NCBI GenBank assembly: GCA_038252945.1
Contig: JBBSHN010000038.1
Location: 1 to 20,688, forward strand
Source of the DNA: JAUJOE01 sp038252945
GTDB taxonomy: Bacteria; Actinomycetota; Actinomycetes; Propionibacteriales; Nocardioidaceae
Direction: 5' to 3'
Length of the DNA stretch: 20,688 nucleotides
The notes beneath the pieces are model-generated. The model was not told the origin of the DNA. It did no database searches and saw only the letters and a program-made list of their open reading frames with translations. This document shows positions 5,785-13,847 of the stretch, one piece after another. A program made the translations under genes and the position numbers. Positions within the stretch are counted from its first letter, which is position 1. Every line of letters starts with the position of its first letter.

Positions 5785-8462
5785 TGGAGACCGCTGAGAT
5801 CCGGCGTCGCTTCATCTCACACTTTGAGCAACGCCAGCACACCGCCGTACCGAGCGCTTCACTGATCCTCGACGACCCCAATCTGATGTTCGTCACCGCT
5901 GGCATGGTGCCGTTCGTTCCGTACTTCATCGGGCAGCAGACAGCGCCGTACCAGCGTGCCGTCAGCGTGCAGAAGTGCGTGCGCACGGTCGACATCGACG
6001 AGGTCGGCCAAACCACACGGCATGGCACGTTCTTCCAGATGAACGGCAACTTCTCCTTCGGCGACTACTTCAAGGAAGGTGCGATCGAGGCCTCCTGGGA
6101 GCTCGTGACCAAGCCGCAGTCAGCCGGCGGCTACGGTTTCGAGGAGAGCACGCTGCACGCGTCGGTGTACTTCGAAGACGACGAAGCCATCGCCTTGTGG
6201 AGGCGGATCGCCGGTCTGCCCGACGAGCGGATTCACCGGCTCGGCCTGGCCGACAACTTCTGGTCCATGGGCATACCCGGTCCCTGCGGTCCGTGTTCGG
6301 AGATCCTGATCGACCGTGGGCCGGACTACGGCCCCGAGGGGGACATAGAGAAGGCCGGCGACCGCTACCTGGAGTTCTGGAATCTCGTCTTCATGCAGTT
6401 CGAGCGCGGCCCCGGCACCGGCAAGTCCGACTTCGCCATCCTGGGCGACCTCCCGTCGCGCAACATCGACACCGGCATGGGGTTGGAGCGAGTCGCGTGC
6501 CTCCTGCAGGGCAAAGACAGCATCTACGAGATCGACGAGGTGTTTCCGGTGGCCGCCCGGGCTGCCGAGCTGGCGGGCACGACGTACGGCGCCGACTCTG
6601 CCACCGATGTGCGGCTACGCGTGGTCGCCGACCACGTCCGCAGTGGGCTGATGCTCGTCGGTGACGGCGTCACGCCAAGCAACGAGGCCCGTGGCTACGT
6701 GCTCCGCCGCATTCTGCGCCGGGTGGCGCGTGCGATGCGGCTGCTCGGCGTGGACGAACCGACATTGCCTGAACTCCTTCCGGTGAGCATGCAGCGAATG
6801 CGGCAGTCCTATCCCGAGCTCGAGACGGACTTCGGCCGAATCGCCGCGGTGGTGTACGCCGAGGAGGAGGTGTTCCGGCAGACGTTGAAGGCCGGCACAA
6901 CCATCTTCGACAACGCAGCGTCCGCGACGAAGCGCGCGGGGTCTGATCTGCTGCCGGGTGACAGAGCGTTTCAGCTGCACGACACCTACGGCTTCCCGAT
7001 CGAGCTGACTCTCGAGATGGCCGCCGAGCAAGGGCTCAGCGTCGACGAGGTGGGCTTCCGCGAGCTGATGGCGCAGCAGCGCGAGCGCGCCCAGGTGGAT
7101 GCGCGCGCCAAAAGGGGTCAGCACTCAGATACGCGTGCCTACCGCGAGATCGCCGACGCGCTCGGCACCGCGGTGGAGTTCACCGGGTACGACGAGGTGG
7201 CCTCCGAAGCGACCGTTGTGGGCTTGCTCGCCGGCGGTGACAAGGCCGCGGCAGCCGCTGGCGGTGACACCGTCGAGCTCGTGTTGGACCGCACGCCATT
7301 CTATGCGGAGGGCGGTGGCCAGCTCGCCGATCAGGGCGCAATCCGCCTGTCGGGCGGCGCGCTCGTCGAGGTGCTCGACGTACAACAGCCCATCGGAGGG
7401 CTCATTGTGCACGCGGCCCGAGTCGTAGAGGGTGAGGTCGCGGTCGGTGAGGAGGCGCTGGCGCAGGTCGATGTGGAACGGCGTCGCTCTATCAGCCGGT
7501 CGCACACGGCGACACATATGGTGCACAAGGCGATCCGTGAGGCGCTGGGGGACACAGCGACGCAGGCTGGCAGCGAAACTGCGCCGGGCCGCTTCCGTTT
7601 CGACTTCGCGGCCTCGGCTGCGGTGCCTGAGTCAGTGCTTCACGACGTCGAGGCGCGAGTCAACGACCTCGTTCTCGCCGATCTCGGCGTGCACGCAGAG
7701 GTTATGACGCAGAAGCAGGCGCGGGCGTCCGGGGCGATGGCGCTCTTCGGCGAGAAGTACGGCGACCAGGTTCGCGTCGTGTCGGTCGGTGACTGGGCGC
7801 GTGAGCTTTGCGGCGGCACTCATGCGGTGCGCTCGGGCCAACTGAGCATCATCACTGTGCTCGCCGAGTCGTCAATCGGCGCCGGAGTACGCCGAGTCGA
7901 AGCGCTGGTCGGCGCAGACGCCTACCGCTTCCTGGCCCGTGAGCACGTGCTCGTCTCCCAGCTGACCCGAGCCCTGAAGAGCCGCCCGGAGGAGCTTCCC
8001 GAACGTGTGCAAATCCTCGTGCAGCAGCTGCGGGCCGCCGAGAAGGAAATCGATCGAGTTCGGCTGCAGGGACTGCTTCGTCAAGCCGATCAGTTCGCTC
8101 GCGAGGCCAGCGACGTGGGTGGTGTGCGGTTCGCTGAGCAGGTGGTCGACGGCGCAGGGGCGGTCGACGTCCGCAAGCTCGCGTTGGACATCCGGAGCCG
8201 GTTGGACGGAAGCCGTCCCGGCGTGGTCGCTGTGATCGGAACGGCATCGGCCAAGCCCAACGTTGTCATCGCCGTCAACGAGGCTGCCCGAGATGCGGGG
8301 TTGAGCGCTGGCGACCTGGTCAAGGTCGCGGCCGGCGTCCTCGGCGGCAACGGCGGCGGCAAGGATGATGTCGCCCAAGGCGGGGGTACAGACGCTGCCG
8401 CCGCCCCGGAGGCGTTGGCGAAGGTGCGCACAGCGATAGCTCATCACGGGACTAGCTCCTGA
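5781..8462 (+). CDS. alaS: Alanine-tRNA ligase
   Basis: Class II synthetase that charges tRNA-Ala and hydrolyses mischarged tRNA. The 893-residue length is normal. The catalytic domain opens with EIRRRFISHFEQRQH and PSASLI, then KCVRT.DIDEVGQTTRHGTFF and QMNGNFSFGDYFKEG (motif 1/2 region); the GMGLERVACLLQG motif 3 region lies near 232-244. The editing domain has the zinc ligands HTATH at 575-579 and CGGTH at 677-681. The C-terminal C-Ala domain is present, with the glycine-rich segment GGNGGGKDDVAQGGG. Two in-frame starts are possible, GTG at 5781 (4-base overlap with the previous gene) and ATG at 5784 (1-base overlap). Neither has a clear Shine-Dalgarno sequence, so translation probably depends on coupling. 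Catalytic and editing residues appear intact. Confidence 0.98.
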   Translation: MMETAEIRRRFISHFEQRQHTAVPSASLILDDPNLMFVTAGMVPFVPYFIGQQTAPYQRAVSVQKCVRTVDIDEVGQTTRHGTFFQMNGNFSFGDYFKEGAIEASWELVTKPQSAGGYGFEESTLHASVYFEDDEAIALWRRIAGLPDERIHRLGLADNFWSMGIPGPCGPCSEILIDRGPDYGPEGDIEKAGDRYLEFWNLVFMQFERGPGTGKSDFAILGDLPSRNIDTGMGLERVACLLQGKDSIYEIDEVFPVAARAAELAGTTYGADSATDVRLRVVADHVRSGLMLVGDGVTPSNEARGYVLRRILRRVARAMRLLGVDEPTLPELLPVSMQRMRQSYPELETDFGRIAAVVYAEEEVFRQTLKAGTTIFDNAASATKRAGSDLLPGDRAFQLHDTYGFPIELTLEMAAEQGLSVDEVGFRELMAQQRERAQVDARAKRGQHSDTRAYREIADALGTAVEFTGYDEVASEATVVGLLAGGDKAAAAAGGDTVELVLDRTPFYAEGGGQLADQGAIRLSGGALVEVLDVQQPIGGLIVHAARVVEGEVAVGEEALAQVDVERRRSISRSHTATHMVHKAIREALGDTATQAGSETAPGRFRFDFAASAAVPESVLHDVEARVNDLVLADLGVHAEVMTQKQARASGAMALFGEKYGDQVRVVSVGDWARELCGGTHAVRSGQLSIITVLAESSIGAGVRRVEALVGADAYRFLAREHVLVSQLTRALKSRPEELPERVQILVQQLRAAEKEIDRVRLQGLLRQADQFAREASDVGGVRFAEQVVDGAGAVDVRKLALDIRSRLDGSRPGVVAVIGTASAKPNVVIAVNEAARDAGLSAGDLVKVAAGVLGGNGGGKDDVAQGGGTDAAAAPEALAKVRTAIAHHGTSS

Positions 8463-8494
8463 ACAGGAGATTTACTGCGCCTACGCCTCAGCCG

Positions 8495-8965
8495 GTGCCC
8501 CGCGGGGTACGGCTCGGCATCGACATCGGCGAGGTGCGCGTCGGAGTCGCACGGTCCGATCCCGATGGAGTGCTGGCAACGCCCGTGGAAACGCTGTCTC
8601 GCGATTCCACGACCCTGCAGCGGATCTTCGGCTTCGTTGCGGAGTACGACGTCGTGGAGGTGTTCGTGGGACTCCCGATGTCGCTCAACGGGTCGCTTGG
8701 CCGCGCTGCCGCAGCAGCGAAAGAGTTTGCGGTGCGACTGGCGGCGCAGCTAGCCGGCCGCACGCCTCCGGTGTCGGTGCGGCTGATCGATGAACGGTTG
8801 ACTACGGTGTCTGCCGAACGTGTCCTCCGCGAGCGTGGACGCCACCGAGCGCGGCGCAGAGAGGTCGTCGACCAAGCGGCGGCCGTGGTGATACTGCAGC
8901 ACGCACTGGACACAGAGCGGACGACGGGGCGGCCGGCTGGCGAGGAAGTGGAACAAGTGCGGTGA
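8495..8965 (+). CDS. ruvX: Holliday-junction resolvase-like protein RuvX/YqgF
   Basis: RNase H-fold nuclease of the YqgF/RuvX family, implicated in 16S rRNA 5'-end maturation and proposed as a resolvase. The 156-residue product shows LGIDIGEVRVGVARSD with catalytic Asp10, VFVGLPMSLNG at about 57-66, the LIDERLTTVSAE motif with Glu100, and a C-terminal VVDQAAAVVILQ with Asp126, so the full acidic triad is present. The GTG at 8495 is the only start that matches the usual N-terminus. The nearest purine-rich ribosome-like sequence (AGGAGA at 8465-8470) is about 24 bases away, so initiation is not well explained. It lies 32 bases after alaS and its stop overlaps mltG, so it is part of the same operon. 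Confidence 0.93.
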   Translation: MPRGVRLGIDIGEVRVGVARSDPDGVLATPVETLSRDSTTLQRIFGFVAEYDVVEVFVGLPMSLNGSLGRAAAAAKEFAVRLAAQLAGRTPPVSVRLIDERLTTVSAERVLRERGRHRARRREVVDQAAAVVILQHALDTERTTGRPAGEEVEQVR

Positions 8966-10068
8966 GCAGTCTCAAGTTCTCCAGCGGCGACAGCGACTCC
9001 CGGCGCGGGCTCCGGCCTGGCTGTCTGATCGGAATCGTGGTGGTGCTGCTGCTCGTCGCTGGCGGCGCCTACGCCTACACCCGAGGAGTCGACCTGCTGA
9101 AGCAGGCGCTGTCCGGCCCACCCCGCCACGCCTGCCCGCAACCCACCGCGTCGTCGATCGTCATCTCGGTGCAACCTGGTGAAACGTGGACCGACCAGGC
9201 GAACACGTTGTGCAAGCAAGGAATCATCTCTGACTACTACGGCTTCATCGGCGCGGCGAACGGCGAGAAGCAGGCGCTACAGCCTGGGTCCTACCGCCTT
9301 CGTGCCGGAGTGACGGCGGTGACCGCAGTGAAGGCGCTCGCGGACCCTAACAAACGACTCTTCACCGCTGTGACGTTTCCTGAAGGTCTGCGGGCGAGTG
9401 AGATCCTGCAGACCATCGTCGATCGAACGAAGTTCTCCGACGCCGCTGTGCATGGCGCCTTCGCGAAGCTGCAGCAGACACAACTGCCGGCATACGCCCA
9501 TCACAACGCCGAGGGCTATCTGTTTCCGGCAACGTACGACGTGGAGCCGGGCATGACGCCGGGAGATCTGCTCACGCAGATGGTCACGCAGTTCGAACGG
9601 CACGCGGCGTCTTCTGGCCTGCGGCAGCGTGCCAGTCAGCTCGGATACAGCCCCGAGCAGGTGGTCACCGTCGCGAGCCTCGTGCAGGCCGAGGCCCGCC
9701 GCAGCCAGGACATGCCGAAAGTGGCGACGGTCATCTACAACCGGCTGCGGGCCGGCATGCCGCTGCAGTTGGACTCGACGCTGCACTACGCGCTGGGGTC
9801 GCGGGGGACGGTGGGCACGTCCACAGCCACCCGCCACATGAACTCGCCGTACAACACCTACGTTCGGACCGGACTGCCGCCGACCCCCATCGACTCCCCG
9901 GGAGCCGAGGCGCTCACCGCTGCTCTGCACCCGGCTTCGGCCCCGTATCTCTACTTCGTCACCGTCAACCTGCGGACCGGCGCGACGCGGTTCGCCACGT
10001 CATACGCCCAACATCTGCACAACGTGGCGCTGTACAAGAAGTACTGCCGGACCTCCAGCGAGTGCTGA
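8962..10068 (+). CDS. mltG: Endolytic murein transglycosylase MltG (YceG-like)
   Basis: Membrane-anchored lytic transglycosylase that cuts nascent peptidoglycan strands and ends their elongation. The 368-residue product has a short cytoplasmic N-terminus, one membrane helix at about 20-42, and an extracytoplasmic region with a LysM-like part followed by the YceG catalytic domain. Catalytic Glu244 lies in ASLVQAEA; flanking family motifs are EGYLFPATYD, VIYNRLRAGMPLQLDST, MNSPYNTYVRTGLPPTPI, SPGAEALTAALHP and YLYFV. The protein is shorter than many Streptomyces MltG proteins, which carry long disordered N-termini. The GTG start overlaps the ruvX stop. In many actinobacteria aroE follows; here a strong hairpin does. 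Confidence 0.95.
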   Translation: MSSLKFSSGDSDSRRGLRPGCLIGIVVVLLLVAGGAYAYTRGVDLLKQALSGPPRHACPQPTASSIVISVQPGETWTDQANTLCKQGIISDYYGFIGAANGEKQALQPGSYRLRAGVTAVTAVKALADPNKRLFTAVTFPEGLRASEILQTIVDRTKFSDAAVHGAFAKLQQTQLPAYAHHNAEGYLFPATYDVEPGMTPGDLLTQMVTQFERHAASSGLRQRASQLGYSPEQVVTVASLVQAEARRSQDMPKVATVIYNRLRAGMPLQLDSTLHYALGSRGTVGTSTATRHMNSPYNTYVRTGLPPTPIDSPGAEALTAALHPASAPYLYFVTVNLRTGATRFATSYAQHLHNVALYKKYCRTSSEC

Positions 10069-10075
10069 CCTGAGG

Positions 10076-10114
10076 ACGCGTTCCAGTTCTCACCAACGAA
10101 GTCTGGATGCGCGT
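10076..10114 (+). terminator. Terminator hairpin after mltG
   Basis: An extended imperfect stem begins 8 bases after the mltG stop. ACGCG 10076-10080 pairs with CGCGT 10110-10114, TCCAG 10082-10086 with CTGGA 10103-10107, and TTC 10087-10089 with GAA 10098-10100, around an 8-base loop, with a 1x2 internal loop and a 2-base bulge. The moderately T-rich TTGAGTTT follows. This probably ends the alaS-ruvX-mltG transcript. Confidence 0.55.
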
Positions 10115-10161
10115 TGAGTTTGGTCTGTCCACAGGGCGACTTCGGGTGCCTAAGACACGAC

Positions 10162-10167
10162 TACGCT
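10162..10167 (+). promoter_or_regulatory. -10 box of a possible leaderless promoter for the prepilin peptidase gene
   Basis: TACGCT matches TANNNT and ends 8 bases before the ATG at 10176, consistent with a leaderless or nearly leaderless transcript. No Shine-Dalgarno sequence and no clear -35 element are visible. Confidence 0.4.
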
Positions 10168-10175
10168 GACGGGGC

Positions 10176-10937
10176 ATGGCTTCGATGGCGCTCACAACGG
10201 TCGGGAGCGCGGTCCTCACCGCCGCTCTCTGCGGCCTCGCGCCGGCGCTGATTCGGTGGCTGCCTGAACCGTCGCCCGAAGGGGCCGCGGCGCAGCAGAC
10301 AACGGTCGACGCTCCCGCGCTGGCTGCGGAGGATGCGGCGACCTCCAGAGGCGGTCCTACCTATCGGGAACTCGCTGCTGCCCCGCGGCTCGGCTGGTGG
10401 CTCGCGGCTGTGGGAGCAGTCGTCGGCGCGGTCGTGGGCTGGGCGCTGCGCTCGACCGGAGCGGTGCTTGCGTGGGACTACCTGGGCGCTGTTGGTGTGG
10501 TGCTCTCCTACGTGGACGCGCGCACGCGATTGTTGCCGACCAGGATCATCGCGCCTTCATTCGCAGTACTGGTCCTGCTGTTGACCGCCGCCGCCCTCGT
10601 AGACGGTTCGACGTCGGCGCTGATCGGCGCGGGTCTGGGCTGGGTCGCTATGGGTGGCGTGTACTTCCTGCTCTGGTTCGTGTACCCGGTGGGCATCGGT
10701 TACGGCGACGTGCGGCTCGCTGGCCTGCTCGGTCTCGGGCTCGGTTATCTCGGCTGGCACGAGCTTGTAGCCGGCATCTACGCCGGCTTCGTGCTTGGCG
10801 GCTTCGGCGGTGTGGTGCTACTGCTGCTGCGCCAAGCCCGTGACAACCGATACGCGTTCGGACCGTTCATGGTGATGGGTGCGCTCGCCGCAGCCTGCTC
10901 CGGCTGGCTGCTGGACGACTGGTACGTCGTCCTATGA
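10176..10937 (+). CDS. Prepilin-type peptidase (A24 family), short form
   Basis: Polytopic membrane aspartyl protease of the prepilin/preflagellin peptidase family, which removes the leader of type IV pilin-like proteins. The 253-residue product has seven or so hydrophobic segments. Both catalytic aspartates are in family context: Asp114 in SYVDARTRLLP and Asp178 in GIGYGDVRLAGLLGLG. The N-terminal cytoplasmic methyltransferase domain with its CxxC zinc pairs, found in PilD, is missing; an alanine-rich hydrophilic segment (about 30-72) occupies the first loop instead. No pilin, pilin ATPase or secretin gene is in the window, so its substrates are encoded elsewhere. Its place between mltG and aroC is, as I recall, conserved in actinobacteria, usually next to aroE. 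Confidence 0.88.
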   Translation: MASMALTTVGSAVLTAALCGLAPALIRWLPEPSPEGAAAQQTTVDAPALAAEDAATSRGGPTYRELAAAPRLGWWLAAVGAVVGAVVGWALRSTGAVLAWDYLGAVGVVLSYVDARTRLLPTRIIAPSFAVLVLLLTAAALVDGSTSALIGAGLGWVAMGGVYFLLWFVYPVGIGYGDVRLAGLLGLGLGYLGWHELVAGIYAGFVLGGFGGVVLLLLRQARDNRYAFGPFMVMGALAAACSGWLLDDWYVVL

Positions 10938-11007
10938 GCTGACGGGCATCCTTGGCGGGCGTCGGGTCGGCGGCGTCGTGCAGGCGTGAAGTGACACACT
11001 GCTGCCC

Positions 11008-12186
11008 ATGCTGCGCTGGCTGACCGCGGGGGAGTCGCATGGTCAGTCGCTGGTCGCCACCTTGGAAGGCCTGCCTGCCAACGTACAGATCACCACCGAT
11101 GACGTGCGTGCCGCGCTGGCGCGACGCCGGCTCGGTCATGGGCGTGGCGCCCGCATGAAGTTCGAGCAGGACGTCGTCACCTTGGTCGGCGGCGTACGTC
11201 ATGGCCGCACGTTGGGCAGTCCCGTGGCGGTTGCGATCGCTAATACCGAGTGGCCCAAGTGGGAGCAGGTCATGGCGGCTGACCCGGTGCCCGCCGAGGT
11301 GCTGAGTGGCCTGGCCCGGGCAGCGCCCCTGACTCGCCCGAGACCCGGCCACGCCGATCTCGTCGGCATGCAGAAGTACGGTTTCGACGAAGCTCGACCC
11401 GTGCTCGAGCGGGCCAGCGCTCGAGAGACGGCGGCTCGTGTCGCACTTGGAGCGTTCGGCGCCGCGTTTCTCCGCCAGGGTCTCCAGACGCGCCTGGTCG
11501 CGCACGTCGTTTCGATCGGAGCGGTGGTTGCTCCCGCGAACGTCGTCCCGGTGTCCGACGACGTTGCGGCTTTGGATGGCGACCCCGTCCGCTGCCTCGA
11601 CCCCGGGGCAAGCGCTGCCATGGTGGCGGCCATCGACGCCGCGCAGCGAAGCGGTGACACGCTCGGCGGCGTTGTCGAGGTACTCGCCTACGGGCTGCCT
11701 CCGGGACTCGGCTCACACGTGCACTGGGACCGCAGGCTTGACTCCCGGCTTGCTGGCGCAGTGATGGGCATTCAGGCGATCAAGGGCGTCGAAGTCGGAG
11801 ACGGCTTCGCCTTGGCCGCCACCCCGGGATCGCGAGCTCAAGACGAGATCGAAACGGGGCCGGAGGGGCTGCGGCGAACGTCTGGGCGCTCCGGTGGCAC
11901 CGAAGGCGGCATGAGCACCGGTGAACCGCTGCGGGTGCGGGCTGCGATGAAGCCGATATCCACGGTGCCGCGTGCGCTCCGGACCGTCGACGTCATGACG
12001 GGCGAGCCAGCGGTGGCTCACAACCAGCGCTCCGATGTCTGCGCTGTGCCGGCGGCAGCCGTCGTGGTCGAAGCCATGGTCGCTCTCGTGCTCGCCGACG
12101 CAGCGTTGGAGAAGTTCGGCGGCGACTCGGTGGAGGAGACGCGGCGCAACTGCGCGGGGTACCTCGACTCGCTGAGGTTCCGGTGA
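11008..12186 (+). CDS. aroC: Chorismate synthase
   Basis: Converts 5-enolpyruvylshikimate 3-phosphate to chorismate, the last shikimate-pathway step, using reduced FMN. The 392-residue product has the family signatures in order: LTAGESHGQSL at 5-15 with His11, RRLGHGRGARMKFEQD at 40-55, RPRPGHADL at 109-117, ERASARETAARVALG at about 133-147, SGRSGGTEGGMS at 292-303, and AVAHNQRSDVCAVPAA near 333-348. Length and motifs are normal and nothing is missing. The ATG at 11008 gives the standard MLRWLTAGESHG start. A weak CACACT box at 10995-11000, seven bases upstream, might be a leaderless promoter but does not fit TANNNT fully. The stop overlaps aroK by four bases, so aroC, aroK and aroB form a coupled unit. 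Confidence 0.97.
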   Translation: MLRWLTAGESHGQSLVATLEGLPANVQITTDDVRAALARRRLGHGRGARMKFEQDVVTLVGGVRHGRTLGSPVAVAIANTEWPKWEQVMAADPVPAEVLSGLARAAPLTRPRPGHADLVGMQKYGFDEARPVLERASARETAARVALGAFGAAFLRQGLQTRLVAHVVSIGAVVAPANVVPVSDDVAALDGDPVRCLDPGASAAMVAAIDAAQRSGDTLGGVVEVLAYGLPPGLGSHVHWDRRLDSRLAGAVMGIQAIKGVEVGDGFALAATPGSRAQDEIETGPEGLRRTSGRSGGTEGGMSTGEPLRVRAAMKPISTVPRALRTVDVMTGEPAVAHNQRSDVCAVPAAAVVVEAMVALVLADAALEKFGGDSVEETRRNCAGYLDSLRFR

Positions 12187-12734
12187 CACTGCCGCAACTG
12201 CTAGAGCACACTGTTGGGCCACACGTGGTGCTCGTGGGTCCGCCAGGAGCCGGCAAGACCGCCGTCGGGCGTGAACTGGCCGAACGCTGGGGGGCACGCT
12301 TCATCGACACCGACGCGGTCGCCGAGGCGCGCGCGGGTAAGTCGGTGGCGGACATCTTCGTGGAGGACGGCGAGCCAGAGTTTCGGACGCTCGAGCAAGA
12401 GGCCGTCGAGCATGCCTTGCAGAGCGGTCAGACGGTGGTGTCGCTCGGCGGGGGAGCAATTCTCGCGGCGGAGACCCGCGAGCGGCTCGACGGGCAATGG
12501 GTGGTCTTCCTCGACGCCAGTTTGTCCACCACCGCGCAACGGGTGGGGCTAACGACCAACCGTCCACTGCTCCTTGGCAACGTCCGAGGCCAGCTCAAGG
12601 CCTTGCTCGACGCCCGCCGCCCGCTGTACCAGCAGGTCTCGGCGCTGACAGTTGTCACCGACGAGCTCACGATCGAGCAGGTCGCGGATGAGGTCGAGCG
12701 TTTTCTTGCTGCTGCAGGGACCGGCGAACGGTGA
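12183..12734 (+). CDS. aroK: Shikimate kinase
   Basis: ATP-dependent phosphorylation of shikimate to shikimate 3-phosphate. The 183-residue product has the P-loop GPPGAGKT at 19-26, the shikimate-binding aspartate in FIDTDAV (40-46), Arg68 in EFRTLE, the GGG motif in SLGGGAIL (87-94), the lid arginine in NRPLL (Arg127), and an adenine-side RRPLY at 145-149. It has about ten extra N-terminal residues compared with typical AroK proteins. The GTG start overlaps the aroC stop and its own stop overlaps the aroB start, so expression should follow aroC. All recognisable substrate-binding residues are present. Confidence 0.96.
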   Translation: MTLPQLLEHTVGPHVVLVGPPGAGKTAVGRELAERWGARFIDTDAVAEARAGKSVADIFVEDGEPEFRTLEQEAVEHALQSGQTVVSLGGGAILAAETRERLDGQWVVFLDASLSTTAQRVGLTTNRPLLLGNVRGQLKALLDARRPLYQQVSALTVVTDELTIEQVADEVERFLAAAGTGER

Positions 12735-13837
12735 CATCGTCGTCCTGCATCCGCGTGGCGGCAGAGTCGCCGTACGACGTGGTGGTCGGCACCGGGATCG
12801 TCCGCAAGGTCGCGGACGCTGTGCCCGCTTCGGCGCGCAGAGTTGCGGTGATCCACTCCACGGAGCAAGCCTCCGTTGCCATCGCCGTCAGGGAGCTCTT
12901 GTCCGGGCGCTTCGACCCGGTGCCGCTGGCCGTGGCAGACGGAGAAGACGCAAAGACCGCACGGGTGGCCGATGCCTGCTGGCAACATCTCGCGCAGCAT
13001 GGCTTCACGCGGTCTGACGCGGTGGTGGCTGTCGGCGGAGGGGCAATCACGGACCTGGCCGGATTCGTGGCGGCGACGTTCCTGCGCGGGCTTCCCGTCG
13101 TCTGCGTGCCCACGAGTCTGCTCGGCATGGTGGACGCGGCTGTGGGTGGCAAGACCGGCATCAATCTGCCCGAGGGGAAGAATCTCGTCGGAGCCTTTCA
13201 CGAGCCGACCGCGGTCCTCTGCGACCTCGACACGCTCGCCACGCTGCCGTCAGCGGAGATCGCTAGCGGGCTCGCCGAAGTCGTCAAGTGCGGCTTCATC
13301 GCAGATTCGGCGATCCTGGACCTGATTCGACGCGATCCCCGCGCCGCGACCGACGTACGGTCGTCCGCGCTGCGCGAGCTGGTCGAGCGGGCGATCAGAG
13401 TCAAGGCGGCCATAGTGAGCAGCGACCTACGCGAGGCGGGGCATCAGACCGGCACCGTCGGCAGGGAGGCGCTCAACTACGGCCACACGCTGGGCCACGC
13501 AATCGAGCAGCTGGAGTCGTACACCGTACGTCACGGAGCTGCTGTGGCAATCGGCATGGTGTACGCCGCAGAACTGGCCGGCCTGGCCGGCCGCCTGGAT
13601 GCGGATACCGTGCGCAGCCACCGTGATGTGCTGGCGAGTATCGGCCTGCCAACGGGGTACACGGGCGCGACCTGGGCGCCCGTGCGCGATGCGATGCGGG
13701 TGGACAAGAAGGCTCGCGGTGACCGGCTTCGCTTCGTGATACTCGAAGCGGTGGCGCGGCCGCTCATTTACGAGGCCCCGGAGGAGAACCTGCTCGCGGA
13801 GGCGTACCGGCGCATCGGTGCGGGCTCCACTGGATAG
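12731..13837 (+). CDS. aroB: 3-dehydroquinate synthase
   Basis: NAD- and metal-dependent cyclisation of DAHP to 3-dehydroquinate, the second shikimate-pathway step. The 368-residue product has the NAD-binding VGGGAITDLAGFVAATFLRG at about 101-120, PTSLLGMVDAAVGGKTGIN, GKNLVGAFHEP, and the probable metal ligands Glu183 (GLAEVVKCG), His252 (NYGHTLGHAIE) and His268 (RHGAAVAIGM), plus DKK near 327-329. The GTG start overlaps the aroK stop. The N-terminus aligns with that of other actinobacterial AroB proteins. Its TAG stop codon forms part of a TANNNT box that may drive aroQ. No sign of dehydroquinate-synthase-like divergence toward secondary metabolism is visible. Confidence 0.96.
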   Translation: MTSSSCIRVAAESPYDVVVGTGIVRKVADAVPASARRVAVIHSTEQASVAIAVRELLSGRFDPVPLAVADGEDAKTARVADACWQHLAQHGFTRSDAVVAVGGGAITDLAGFVAATFLRGLPVVCVPTSLLGMVDAAVGGKTGINLPEGKNLVGAFHEPTAVLCDLDTLATLPSAEIASGLAEVVKCGFIADSAILDLIRRDPRAATDVRSSALRELVERAIRVKAAIVSSDLREAGHQTGTVGREALNYGHTLGHAIEQLESYTVRHGAAVAIGMVYAAELAGLAGRLDADTVRSHRDVLASIGLPTGYTGATWAPVRDAMRVDKKARGDRLRFVILEAVARPLIYEAPEENLLAEAYRRIGAGSTG

Positions 13838-13840
13838 GCT
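13835..13840 (+). promoter_or_regulatory. -10 box of a possible leaderless aroQ promoter
   Basis: TAGGCT matches TANNNT. Its first three bases are the aroB stop codon, and it ends 7 bases before the GTG at 13848. No ribosome-binding sequence precedes that GTG, so a leaderless transcript is the simplest explanation. No -35 element is evident. Confidence 0.42.
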
Positions 13841-13847
13841 CAGCGCC

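Noticed and set aside
13573..13595. GGCCGG-rich repeat inside aroB
   Set aside because: It encodes the Leu-Ala-Gly-Leu-Ala-Gly segment in frame and is explained by codon use; no sign of an independent element.
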